From contig NZ_CP046620.1 of NCBI RefSeq assembly GCF_009931615.1, forward strand, positions 945,501 through 1,009,500: a stretch of 64,000 bases of DNA. The letters run 5' to 3'. Below the pieces are notes generated by a model. The model saw only the letters and a program-made list of their open reading frames with translations, had not been told where the DNA came from and made no database searches. The stretch's first letter is position 1, and every line of letters begins with the position of its first letter. This document shows positions 8,380-16,740 of the stretch, piece by piece. The translations under genes and the position numbers were made by a program. The stretch is from Algicella marina (GTDB lineage: Bacteria; Pseudomonadota; Alphaproteobacteria; Rhodobacterales; Rhodobacteraceae).

Positions 8380-9318
8380 ATGAGCCGAGCATTCGTGTTT
8401 CCGGGGCAGGGAGCCCAGACCATCGGGATGGGGCGTGACCTGGCGGAGGCCTATCCAGCCGCGCGGGCCGTGTTCGAGGAGGTTGACGAGGCTCTCGGCG
8501 AAAAGCTCTCAGCCCTGATCTGGGACGGCGACACGGAAACGCTGACGCTGACCGCCAATGCGCAGCCGGCGTTGATGGCGACCTCGATTGCCGCGATGGC
8601 AGCACTGGCAGCCGAGGGCGTGCATGTGGAGAGTGCCGCATTCGTGGCTGGCCATTCGCTGGGTGAATATTCGGCACTGTGTGCCGCCGGTGCGCTTTCG
8701 CTGGCGGATACTGCACGCCTGCTGCGAGCCCGGGGCCTGGCGATGCAGGCAGCGGTGCCGGTGGGCGAGGGCGCAATGGCCGCCGTGCTGGGGCTCGACC
8801 TTGCCGGGGTCCGCGAACTGGTGGCGGAGGCGGCGGGCGGGCAATGCCTGCAGGCCGCCAATGACAACGACCCCGGCCAAGTGGTGATTTCCGGGTCGAA
8901 GGCTGCGGTGGAGCGGGCGGTCGAACTGGCAAAGCCGAAGGGCGCCAAGCGGGCGATGCTGTTGCCGGTGAGCGCGCCGTTTCACTGCCGCCTGATGCAG
9001 CCGGCCGCCGATGTGATGGCCGAAGCGTTGTCCCATGTCGATATCGAAGATCCGAAGGTGCCGGTGGTGCAGAATGTCTGTGCCCATGCAGTCAGCGACG
9101 CGATGGTCATTCGCAATCTGCTGGTCGACCAGGTGACCGGTGCCGTCCGCTGGCGCGAGAGTGTTGCCTGGATGGCGGCCAAAGGGGTGACGGAGTTCGT
9201 CGAGGTCGGCGCCGGCAAGGCGCTGAGCGGGATGATCCGCCGGATCGAGAAGGAGGCCGTGACCCATGCGGTGGGCACGGCCGAGCAGGCGAGAGCGTTC
9301 GCAGGAGGAACGGCATGA
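8380..9318 (+). CDS. fabD: Malonyl-CoA:ACP malonyltransferase
   Basis: FabD loads malonyl groups from CoA onto acyl carrier protein for fatty acid synthesis. The 312-residue protein has FVFPGQGAQ at the N-terminus, the nucleophile motif GHSLGEYSAL (Ser93), and VSAPFHC with the catalytic His. I start at ATG 8380 (9 bases after the aggga site at 8366-8370) rather than the in-frame ATG 8374, which is too close to it. It overlaps fabG by 4 bp (ATGA). Confidence 0.96.
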   Translation: MSRAFVFPGQGAQTIGMGRDLAEAYPAARAVFEEVDEALGEKLSALIWDGDTETLTLTANAQPALMATSIAAMAALAAEGVHVESAAFVAGHSLGEYSALCAAGALSLADTARLLRARGLAMQAAVPVGEGAMAAVLGLDLAGVRELVAEAAGGQCLQAANDNDPGQVVISGSKAAVERAVELAKPKGAKRAMLLPVSAPFHCRLMQPAADVMAEALSHVDIEDPKVPVVQNVCAHAVSDAMVIRNLLVDQVTGAVRWRESVAWMAAKGVTEFVEVGAGKALSGMIRRIEKEAVTHAVGTAEQARAFAGGTA

Positions 9319-10049
9319 GTTTGGAAGGCAAGGCGGCGCTGGTAACCGGCGCATCAGGTGGCATCGGCGGCGCGATTGCCAAGGCACTGCATGGTGCCGG
9401 AGCCAAGGTGGCGCTGTCGGGGACGCGCACTGGCCCGCTGGAAGATCTGGCTGCGGAACTGGGCGAGGGCGCGTTCGTGATGCCCTGCAACCTGTCCGAC
9501 GCCGAGGCGGTTGCGGCGTTGCCCAAGGATGCGGCGGCGGCGATGGGCAGCTTGGACATTCTCGTCAACAACGCCGGGATGACGAAGGACAACCTGTTCA
9601 TGCGCATGTCAGACGATGAATGGGCGGATGTGCTGGAGGTGAACCTGACGTCGACCATGCGGCTTTCGCGCGCGGTGATGCGCGGGATGATGAAGGCGCG
9701 CTGGGGGCGGATCATCAACATCTCGTCCATTGTCGGCGTCACCGGCAACCCGGGGCAGGCGAACTATGCGGCAGCCAAGGCGGGCGTGATCGGCATGACC
9801 AAGAGCATCGCCCAGGAAGTGGCGAGCCGGGGTGTTACGGTGAATTGCGTCGCACCCGGTTTCATTGCCACGGCGATGACCGATGCGTTGAACGACGACC
9901 AGAAAGAACGGATTATGGCCGCCATTCCCGCCGGTCGGATGGGCACATCGGAGGAGATCGCGGGGGCGGTTCTGTACCTGGCGTCCGAGAATGCCGGTTA
10001 CGTCACCGGACAGACCCTGCATGTGAACGGTGGCATGGCGATGATCTGA
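9315..10049 (+). CDS. fabG: 3-oxoacyl-ACP reductase
   Basis: An NADPH-dependent beta-ketoacyl-ACP reductase of the short-chain dehydrogenase family, 244 residues. Cofactor loop TGASGGIG (residues 11-18), NNAGMTKDN, the catalytic Ser in INISSIVG, the YAAAK active-site Tyr/Lys, and the GYVTGQTLHVNGGM C-terminus typical of FabG. The start overlaps the fabD stop (ATGA) and is preceded by aggagg at 9302. Confidence 0.97.
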   Translation: MSLEGKAALVTGASGGIGGAIAKALHGAGAKVALSGTRTGPLEDLAAELGEGAFVMPCNLSDAEAVAALPKDAAAAMGSLDILVNNAGMTKDNLFMRMSDDEWADVLEVNLTSTMRLSRAVMRGMMKARWGRIINISSIVGVTGNPGQANYAAAKAGVIGMTKSIAQEVASRGVTVNCVAPGFIATAMTDALNDDQKERIMAAIPAGRMGTSEEIAGAVLYLASENAGYVTGQTLHVNGGMAMI

Positions 10050-10150
10050 AGGGCCTTGCGCAGGCGAAACTGCATCCCATTTCTACAGTTGCGATACAGT
10101 TTCGGATGAGTAATCCCGCAGTGTCGCAGTGTGATATGGATTGCAATCAG

Positions 10151-10180
10151 TTAGCGTTTGCCAATATCAGTGAGTATGAT
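10151..10180 (+). promoter_or_regulatory. Possible acpP promoter
   Basis: In the 270-bp fabG-acpP gap, TTAGCG (10151-10156) and TATGAT (10175-10180) are 18 bp apart and resemble a weak sigma-70 promoter. acpP is usually transcribed at high level from its own start, which fits, but the -35 match is poor. Confidence 0.35.
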
Positions 10181-10319
10181 ATAGCGCCCCGGTGATCGCC
10201 GGTGACCTGTTTAGAGGTAGTTGTGCGAACGAATTATCAAGACCCCGGCACCGGCATCATCGGTTGCGGGGAGAACCTAAAGAGCCCGGGACAAGTGGCT
10301 AAAGTGTGAGGACATCAAT

Positions 10320-10553
10320 ATGAGCGACGTCGCAGATCGTGTGAAAAAGATCGTGGTCGAGCACCTGAACGTGGAAGAAGCCAAAGTTGTCGAAAGTGCT
10401 TCCTTCATCGACGATCTGGGCGCTGACAGCCTCGACACCGTGGAACTGGTGATGGCATTCGAAGAGGAATTCGGCATCGAGATCCCGGATGACGCGGCCG
10501 AGACGATTCAGACGTTCGGCGATGCCGTGAAGTTCATCTCCGAAGCGGCCTGA
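10320..10553 (+). CDS. acpP: Acyl carrier protein
   Basis: A 77-residue acidic protein with the phosphopantetheine site [15 protein letters not shown] (Ser37) and the [14 protein letters not shown] helix. It carries the growing fatty acyl chain. A 270-bp leader separates it from fabG and a terminator follows at 10575, so it is probably its own transcript. Confidence 0.98.
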   Translation: MSDVADRVKKIVVEHLNVEEAKVVESASFIDDLGADSLDTVELVMAFEEEFGIEIPDDAAETIQTFGDAVKFISEAA

Positions 10554-10574
10554 AGTTCGCATCGGTTGCTTATC

Positions 10575-10602
10575 AAGGCGCTCCGTTCTTTCGGGGCGCC
10601 TT
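10575..10602 (+). terminator. Rho-independent terminator after acpP
   Basis: An 11-bp stem (10575-10585 with 10592-10602, one G-U pair, core ggcgc/gcgcc) and a 6-base loop, with five T (10601-10605) at its 3' edge. It lies 21 bp past the acpP stop. Confidence 0.85.
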
Positions 10603-10646
10603 TTTCGTGACCGAACACCAAAGCTAGCATATCATCGGGAGGAACG

Positions 10647-11423
10647 ATGTCTGATACCTATGAACATTCCGAGCCACTGGGCGTCGGCGCACTGATTTCG
10701 AGGACATTCTCTGTATTCTTCAGGCACGTGCTGCTGTTCATGGCCATCGCTTTCGTGCCGACACTTGTCGTCGGCCTGGTTTCGCTGGCGCTGATGCCGG
10801 ACCTGATGGGCTTCGGCTCGACCGGTGCGATTGATCCGAATTTCACCTTCCCGACGACGGCTTTCGCGATCGTGACGATCCTGTCCCTTGTCGTCTACCT
10901 GCTGGTGATCGGCGTATCGACGCTGGCGGCCTATGATGTGAGCCTCGGGCGGCCGACGCAGTTCGGCGCCTATATTTCGCGTACGCTGGCGAGTGCGCTG
11001 CCAATCGTGGTGTTGGGACTGGTGTACTACATCCTGATCTCGCTGGGTCTGTTGCTGCTGATCCTGCCGGGTCTGTATATTCTGGCGATGTTCTATGTGC
11101 TGGTGCCGGCGATCCTTGTGGAGAGGGCCGGCTTCAGCGGGCTTTCGCGGGCGGCATCGCTTTCCAAGGGATACCGCTGGCCGGTGCTGGGCTCGATCAT
11201 CGTCGTGTTCCTGCTGACGGTGATCGTTTCGATCATCGTCAACATGGTTGCCGGGGTGGTCGTGGCCATGACGGGAAGCCTGGTGGTTTCCGTTGTCATC
11301 CAATCCGTGGTCAACGCGCTGGCCTATGGCCTTACGGCGGTATTCGCGGCGGTGCTGTACGCGCGCCTGCGCGAACTCAAGGAAGGTGTCGGCATGTCGG
11401 ATCTCGTGTCGGTCTTCGAATAA
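10647..11423 (+). CDS. Multi-pass membrane protein, glycerophosphodiester phosphodiesterase membrane-domain-like
   Basis: A 258-residue, very hydrophobic protein with about six membrane segments. The pattern of an N-terminal GALISRTFSVFFRH, central YILISLGLLLLILPGLYI, an ASLSKGYRWPVLG motif after the fourth segment, and a cytoplasmic end YARLRELKEGVG.SDLVSVFE resembles the membrane domain found next to glycerophosphoryl diester phosphodiesterases; no catalytic domain is present. The next gene is a clear paralogue. The ATG is preceded by gggagga. The role is unknown, though its place between acpP and fabF hints at membrane lipid biology. Confidence 0.7.
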   Translation: MSDTYEHSEPLGVGALISRTFSVFFRHVLLFMAIAFVPTLVVGLVSLALMPDLMGFGSTGAIDPNFTFPTTAFAIVTILSLVVYLLVIGVSTLAAYDVSLGRPTQFGAYISRTLASALPIVVLGLVYYILISLGLLLLILPGLYILAMFYVLVPAILVERAGFSGLSRAASLSKGYRWPVLGSIIVVFLLTVIVSIIVNMVAGVVVAMTGSLVVSVVIQSVVNALAYGLTAVFAAVLYARLRELKEGVGMSDLVSVFE

Positions 11424-11438
11424 CGAAACCTGCGTTTC

Positions 11439-12296
11439 GTGAAAGAACGTCTGAATGTGGGCGGAGTGGTGGGTGAAACCTTCGGGTTGTTTTTCCGCTC
11501 CGCCCATATCTTTTTGTTGCTTCTGATCCTGCCATACCTGCTGCTTGGTATCATCCAGGCGATTTTGTTTGCCGCAGAAATCGGCCCGTCCGGTGCCATG
11601 GGCCTGGTGACGTTCGCTTTGTCGCTTCTGATGGGCGTCTGGGTGTTGGCCTCGCTCAGTATGGCAGCGCTTCGCCGTCAGACCCGACAGAGAGTGCAGA
11701 TATTCTACTGCCTTCGGCGCGGCCTGGTTTACCTGCCGATACTACTTGTCCTTTTTCTCGCCTTCGGCCTCATGATCGGGGTTGCGATCGTAGGGCTGTA
11801 TTTCCTTTTCGCCGTGGTGGGCCTGACCATGGCCGATTCATCGCTGATCAACAGCCTGATCGTTTTGCCACTGGTGCTGCCTCTAGCGCTTCTGCCGATG
11901 GTGGCGATCCTGTATCTTGGCGCGCGGTTCGGACTGTTTGTCACCGTAGCAGTGGCGGAAGGGGCGGGTCTGGCCTCATTGAGCCGTGCCTCGCAACTGA
12001 CAAATGGGTATCGCTGGCCTGTTTTGGCGGCACTGCTGCTGACGCTGTGCGGCATGCTGGCAATGCTGGCTGTCGTCAGCCTTGTCGTTGGCGTGAGCTA
12101 CGCCATCCTCCCGGCGCCAAATCTCGGACTTGCGGCCTGGCCAGCGCTGTGGATCTTCATTACCGCCGTAACTACCATAGTTTTCCTTGGCGTTGTCATC
12201 GGGCTGCCGGCGGCATTCGGTGCCAGCCTGTACGCGCGGTTACGTCGCCTGCAGGAGGGAATTGACACGGAGGACGTCGCCGCTGTCTTCGAATAG
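11439..12296 (+). CDS. Multi-pass membrane protein, paralogue of the upstream gene
   Basis: A 285-residue membrane protein with the same plan as the gene 15 bp upstream: VGGVVGETFGLFFRS at the N-terminus, the conserved TNGYRWPVLA motif near residue 190, and the same C-terminal cytoplasmic end YARLRRLQEGIDTEDVAAVFE. About six membrane segments. GTG 11439 is used as the start since the conserved N-terminal helix follows directly. The two genes look like a tandem duplication whose products could pair. No enzyme motif was seen. Confidence 0.68.
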   Translation: MKERLNVGGVVGETFGLFFRSAHIFLLLLILPYLLLGIIQAILFAAEIGPSGAMGLVTFALSLLMGVWVLASLSMAALRRQTRQRVQIFYCLRRGLVYLPILLVLFLAFGLMIGVAIVGLYFLFAVVGLTMADSSLINSLIVLPLVLPLALLPMVAILYLGARFGLFVTVAVAEGAGLASLSRASQLTNGYRWPVLAALLLTLCGMLAMLAVVSLVVGVSYAILPAPNLGLAAWPALWIFITAVTTIVFLGVVIGLPAAFGASLYARLRRLQEGIDTEDVAAVFE

Positions 12297-12377
12297 GCAG
12301 TGACCGGCCGTGCCTGCTTGCCCACCCTCCGCGTTCTGCTGTAAAGGATTGCGGAAGAAAACAAACGGGGCAACGTG

Positions 12378-13646
12378 ATGCGGCGAGTGGTAGTGACGGG
12401 CCTGGGGATGGTGAGCCCCCTGGCGTGCGGCGTGGAAGAAACCTGGAAGCGGTTGCTGGCGGGGCAATCCGGGGCCGGGACGATCACGCGGTTCGATGCC
12501 GAGCATCTGGCGACCAACTATGCCTGCGAAATCCCGATGGGTGACGGCAGCGACGGCACTTTCAATGCCGACGACTGGATGGACAGCAAGGAGCAGCGCA
12601 AGGTTGACCCGTTCATCCTCTACGCGGTGGCGGCTGCCGACCAGGCTGTGAAGGATGCCGGCTGGACGCCGACGGATACCCATTCGCAGGAGCGCACTGG
12701 CGTCATGATCGGTTCCGGAATAGGCGGGCTGACGACGATTGCGAACAATACGCTGATCCTCAAGGAGAAGGGGCCGCGGCGCATCTCTCCGTTCTTCATA
12801 CCGGCGGCGCTGATCAACCTCTGCTCAGGGCAGGTTTCCATCCGTTATGGCTTCAAGGGGCCGAACCATGCGGTGGTGACGGCATGCTCGACCGGTGCCC
12901 ATGCGATCGGCGATGCCGCGCGGCTTATCATGCTGGACGATGCCGATGTGATGGTGGCGGGCGGTGCCGAAGCGCCGATCACCGAACTGGGCATCGCCGG
13001 GTTCAATGCCTGCAAGGCGCTGTCGACGGCGCGGCGCGATGATCCGCAGGCTGCTTCCCGCCCCTATGACCGGGACCGGGATGGCTTCGTGATGGGCGAA
13101 GGGTCCGGCGTCGTGGTGCTGGAGGAATACGAGCATGCCAAGGCGCGGGGTGCGAAGATTTATGCGGAAGTGACGGGCTACGGGCTGTCGGGCGATGCTT
13201 ACCACATTACGGCCCCGGCTTCTGACGGCGATGGCGGCTATCGCTCCATGCAGGCGGCCCTGAAGCGGGCTGGCATTGCACCGGGCGACATAGATTACGT
13301 GAATGCCCACGGTACTTCGACAATGGCGGATACGATCGAACTGGGCGCTGTCGAGCGCTTGCTCGGTGATGCGGCCGCCACCGTGACGATGAGTTCGACC
13401 AAATCCGCGACCGGGCACCTGCTGGGCGCCGCCGGGGCGATTGAGGCGATTTTCTCGATCCTCGCCATCCGTGACCAGGTGGCACCGCCGACCCTCAACC
13501 TGGACAATCCTGACGTGGAAACGCCCATCGACCTCGCGCCGAAGGCGGCGCGCAAGCGGGAGATCAACGTGGCGCTGTCCAATTCCTTCGGCTTCGGTGG
13601 CACGAATGCTTCCGTTGTCTTCGCGAAAGTCCGTGACGCCCAATGA
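12378..13646 (+). CDS. fabF: 3-oxoacyl-ACP synthase II
   Basis: A condensing enzyme that extends acyl-ACP with malonyl-ACP. The 422-residue protein carries the Cys-His-His thiolase-fold triad: TACSTGAHAIGDA with Cys170, NAHGTSTMADTIE, and KSATGHLLGAAG, plus NSFGFGGTNAS near the end. ATG 12378 is preferred over the adjacent in-frame GTG 12375. It overlaps mltG by 4 bp (ATGA). Confidence 0.97.
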   Translation: MRRVVVTGLGMVSPLACGVEETWKRLLAGQSGAGTITRFDAEHLATNYACEIPMGDGSDGTFNADDWMDSKEQRKVDPFILYAVAAADQAVKDAGWTPTDTHSQERTGVMIGSGIGGLTTIANNTLILKEKGPRRISPFFIPAALINLCSGQVSIRYGFKGPNHAVVTACSTGAHAIGDAARLIMLDDADVMVAGGAEAPITELGIAGFNACKALSTARRDDPQAASRPYDRDRDGFVMGEGSGVVVLEEYEHAKARGAKIYAEVTGYGLSGDAYHITAPASDGDGGYRSMQAALKRAGIAPGDIDYVNAHGTSTMADTIELGAVERLLGDAAATVTMSSTKSATGHLLGAAGAIEAIFSILAIRDQVAPPTLNLDNPDVETPIDLAPKAARKREINVALSNSFGFGGTNASVVFAKVRDAQ

Positions 13647-14779
13647 CCCGACATCTTGCCGCCAACGGAATGACCTTGCTGATCGCCGTGCTGATCTGCG
13701 TGCTCAGCTATCTGGGATGGGCAGCGAGCGAATATGCCAACCGGGCGCAGGTGACTGACGAAGTGATTTTCGAGGTCGAAAGCGGTTCGAACTGGCGGCG
13801 CACATCCGAGAAGCTGGAGCGTGAAGGCGTGATTTCATCCAGCTCGATTTTCCGCATCGGATTGCGGTACGACGGGCTGACGGATGAGTTGAAACGCGGA
13901 GTCTACGCGGTGCCGGGCGGAGCGACGATGAAAGACATCGCGGCCCTGTTCAGCGAGGGCGGAGCCGGTGGTGCGCGCTATCGCCTGACTTACCTGATCC
14001 GGGCCGATGGTGTGGAGGTGCGACTGTCGGATCAGATCGGCAGCGAAGATTTCGCCGGGATGGCGCCGGAAGCGCTGGCCGTGCGGGCAGCGGAACTGGT
14101 GGAAAGCAACGAATCCATTTCACTTCGGGTGGCGGTGCCGGAAGGACTTACGAGCTATCAGATCTCGGAGGGACTGAATGCTGTGCCGCTGCTGACCGGC
14201 GAGATCGCCGAAGTGCCGGCGGAGGGCAGCCTTGCGCCCAACACCTACGAGGTGCGCGACGGCAAGGCGCGGGAAGAGTTGCTGGCGGAAATGGCAGCGG
14301 CCCAGCGGCAGAGGGTGGCTGACGCCTGGGCCGGGCGGGACCTGACAGTGCCTGTGGAATCGCCGGAAGAGTTGCTTATCCTCGCGTCGATCATCGAGAA
14401 GGAGACCGGTGTGCCGGAGGAACGCGGCCGCGTCGCCAGCGTCTTCGCCAACCGCCTGGAGCGTGGGATGCGGTTGCAGACCGACCCGACAGTGATCTAT
14501 GGCCTGACCGAGGGCAAGGGCGCGCTGGGCCGGGGGTTGCGACGGAGCGAACTCGACCGGGCGACGCCCTACAACACCTATATTATCGAGGGCCTGCCTC
14601 CGACGCCGATTGCCAACCCCGGTGAACTTGCCATCAAAGCGGCGGCCCAACCCGATACGACGGACTTCCTGTTCTTCGTGGCAGACGGAACGGGCGGCCA
14701 TGCCTTTGCGCAGACACTTGTGGAACACGAGGAAAACGTGGCGCGCTGGCGCGAAATCGAGGCGAGCCGGGATAACTGA
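13643..14779 (+). CDS. mltG: Endolytic murein transglycosylase MltG
   Basis: MltG cuts nascent peptidoglycan strands within the chain and so limits glycan length. The 378-residue protein has one N-terminal membrane segment (about residues 8-26), a LysM-like region, and the YceG catalytic region with ILASIIEKETG (catalytic Glu in IEKE) and NRLERGMRLQTDPTVIYG. The C-terminal FFVADGTGGHAFAQTLVEH is also characteristic. The fabF-mltG neighbourhood is common in alphaproteobacteria. Confidence 0.95.
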   Translation: MTRHLAANGMTLLIAVLICVLSYLGWAASEYANRAQVTDEVIFEVESGSNWRRTSEKLEREGVISSSSIFRIGLRYDGLTDELKRGVYAVPGGATMKDIAALFSEGGAGGARYRLTYLIRADGVEVRLSDQIGSEDFAGMAPEALAVRAAELVESNESISLRVAVPEGLTSYQISEGLNAVPLLTGEIAEVPAEGSLAPNTYEVRDGKAREELLAEMAAAQRQRVADAWAGRDLTVPVESPEELLILASIIEKETGVPEERGRVASVFANRLERGMRLQTDPTVIYGLTEGKGALGRGLRRSELDRATPYNTYIIEGLPPTPIANPGELAIKAAAQPDTTDFLFFVADGTGGHAFAQTLVEHEENVARWREIEASRDN

Positions 14780-14821
14780 GGCCGGGCAGCGTACGGTGCT
14801 TTGCAACCTGAGCGAAAGTAT

Positions 14822-14850
14822 TTGACTTAGCGAACGCCTCAAAGTATAAA
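14822..14850 (+). promoter_or_regulatory. Sigma-70-type promoter upstream of the GTA cluster
   Basis: TTGACT (14822-14827) and TATAAA (14845-14850) are separated by exactly 17 bp. Transcription would start near 14857. It is the best promoter match I noticed in the window and lies about 110 bp before the first GTA gene; a ggagg follows at 14862-14866. Its position fits control of the whole 15-kb cluster. Confidence 0.65.
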
Positions 14851-14960
14851 ACAAGCAAGCTGGAGGAACTGGGCGAGCGGGCATGGAAACATGCGCCGCT
14901 CTTTCTGTTTCTGTCTCCCTTTTCTCCATCAGCACAGCCGACAGAGGCGTATCCAATCAC

Positions 14961-15272
14961 ATGACCCATTCGGGAAACGAACGAGAGTCCGGCCTGCTCG
15001 CAGGCCGGGCGCGCGGTGTTTTGGCGGACATCATCAGGACACTTCAGGCGACGCTGGCCGATCTGCCAGGCGGCCATGAGACCGACCTGGCGGCGCGCCG
15101 GCGGGTTGAGCTGCTGAGCAGCTACCAACGACAATTGAAAGCAGTACTGGATCTCGAGGGTTCCCTTGACACAAGCAGCCAAAAAGAAGCCGGCGGGGCA
15201 ATTGATCTCGATGCCGCCCGAAGTGAAATACGTGAGCGACTTGCTCGGCTCCGCGAGCGCGGCGGAAGTTGA
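14961..15272 (+). CDS. GTA small terminase subunit (gp1)
   Basis: A 103-residue protein with a helical N-terminal half (SGLLAGRARGVLADIIRTLQATL) and a coiled C-terminal end rich in Arg and Glu (SEIRERLARLRERGG). It is the first gene of the GTA cluster, at the place of gp1 of Rhodobacter capsulatus GTA, the TerS protein that helps the large terminase load DNA. ATG 14961 has only a weak ribosome site (agagg). ATG 14883 in the same frame would add 26 residues and sits 16 bp after a ggagg, so the start is uncertain. The end overlaps gp2 by about 100 bp. Confidence 0.72.
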   Translation: MTHSGNERESGLLAGRARGVLADIIRTLQATLADLPGGHETDLAARRRVELLSSYQRQLKAVLDLEGSLDTSSQKEAGGAIDLDAARSEIRERLARLRERGGS

Positions 15273-16569
15273 TGCCTTTCTCGAGGGGTTGAGTGACAAT
15301 GCTATCGCGGCCCTGCCTTACCTTTTCGAGCACTGGGCGCATACCGGCCATCAATTGGCGCCGGAGGGCGACTGGGACACATGGGTGATCCTCGGCGGAA
15401 GGGGTGCGGGGAAGACACGGGCAGGCGCCGAGTGGGTGCGGATGCAGGTGGAAGGGCCCGGCCCGCTGGACGCCGGTCGCTGCCGGCGGGTTGCGCTGAT
15501 CGGCGAGACCTATGATCAGGCGCGGGACGTGATGGTCATGGGCGACAGTGGTGTCCTTGCCTGCGTGCCGCCGGACAGGCGCCCCAAGTGGGAGGCTGCC
15601 CGCAGACGGCTCGTCTGGCCGAACGGAGCCGAGGCTGTCTGTTTTTCCGCTTCCGATCCGGAGGCGTTGCGCGGGCCGCAGTTCGATTGTGCATGGGCCG
15701 ATGAACTCGGGAAATGGACCAAGGCGGAGGACGCCTGGGATATGTTGCAGTTTTGCCTGCGCCTGGGGGACGATCCCCGTCAGGTCATCACGACAACACC
15801 GCGGGACACACCGTTGCTGCGGCGTGTCCTGGAGGCGCCGCGAACGGTGAGGACCAGTGCGCCGACATCGGCCAATGAGGCGCATCTGGCGCGGGGCTTC
15901 GTCGAGAAGGTTACGGCCCGCTATGCCGGTACGCGGTTGGGGCGACAGGAGCTTGATGGCGAGATGCTGGAAGGGGCCGAAGGGGCGCTGTGGTCGCGGG
16001 TGGCACTTGATGATTTGCGATGCGAAGTTGCGCCGGTGCAGGACCGGCTGGTTGTCGCGGTCGATCCGCCGGTAACCACGGGCAAGTCCTCGGACGAATG
16101 CGGGATCATCGTCGTGTCGGTCAAGTGGGATGGGCCGCCGCAGGCGTGGAAGGCGACGGTGCTGGAGGATGGCAGCCTGCAAGGCGCGAGCCCACAGGAG
16201 TGGGCGGCGCAGGCAGTGCGTTTGCTCCACAAGTGGAAGGCTGACAGGCTGGTGGCCGAGGTCAATCAGGGCGGTGAACTGGTGGAAAGCCTGCTGCGCC
16301 AGATCGACCCGCTGGTGCCCTATCGGGCAGTGCGTGCAAGCCGCGGCAAGATCGCCCGCGCCGAGCCCGTTGCGGCACTTTACGAACAGGGGCGCGTCGC
16401 GCATATGCCGGGACTGGCGGCGCTGGAAGATCAGATGGTGCTGATGACATCCCGGGGCTACGAAGGCTCCGGTTCTCCTGACCGCGTGGATGCGCTGGTC
16501 TGGGCGTTGACCGACCTTGTGATCGAGCCCGCCGCAGCCTGGAACGCGCCACGGGTGCGGGGACTTTAA
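15166..16569 (+). CDS. GTA large terminase subunit (gp2)
   Basis: The motor that packages about one head-full of host DNA into GTA particles. The 467-residue protein has Walker A GGRGAGKT (residues 77-84, Lys83), Walker B DCAWADE (Asp179, Glu180) and a C-terminal RNase H-like nuclease domain (VVAVDPPVTTG near residue 295, ending in VDALVWALTDLVIE). I use TTG 15166 (gaggg five bases upstream); an in-frame ATG at 15211 is an alternative that removes 15 residues and loses no motif. It overlaps gp1. A 171-bp gap with no visible gene follows. Confidence 0.93.
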   Translation: MTQAAKKKPAGQLISMPPEVKYVSDLLGSASAAEVDAFLEGLSDNAIAALPYLFEHWAHTGHQLAPEGDWDTWVILGGRGAGKTRAGAEWVRMQVEGPGPLDAGRCRRVALIGETYDQARDVMVMGDSGVLACVPPDRRPKWEAARRRLVWPNGAEAVCFSASDPEALRGPQFDCAWADELGKWTKAEDAWDMLQFCLRLGDDPRQVITTTPRDTPLLRRVLEAPRTVRTSAPTSANEAHLARGFVEKVTARYAGTRLGRQELDGEMLEGAEGALWSRVALDDLRCEVAPVQDRLVVAVDPPVTTGKSSDECGIIVVSVKWDGPPQAWKATVLEDGSLQGASPQEWAAQAVRLLHKWKADRLVAEVNQGGELVESLLRQIDPLVPYRAVRASRGKIARAEPVAALYEQGRVAHMPGLAALEDQMVLMTSRGYEGSGSPDRVDALVWALTDLVIEPAAAWNAPRVRGL

Positions 16570-16740
16570 TTTTTTCTGCCGCCGGCGGGACCCATCGCGG
16601 ACAAGATTTTCCCGGTGCCTTCTGTCGCTGACTATTCCCGCCGTCGGCTGCGTTGCAGCGGCATTTTGCGGGCGGCACAGGCATATTTCGGACCGCCGCA
16701 ACCCGGCGCGTCCTCATTTTCATGACAGGAGCGGGGCCGT

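Noticed and set aside
10106-10195. A 29-codon frame in the fabG-acpP gap
   Set aside because: No ribosome site, and the gap is better explained as the acpP promoter and leader.
15034-16701. A 555-codon minus-strand frame over the GTA terminase genes
   Set aside because: Antisense to gp1 and gp2 with intact Walker motifs; the product is Arg/Pro/His-rich without any domain.
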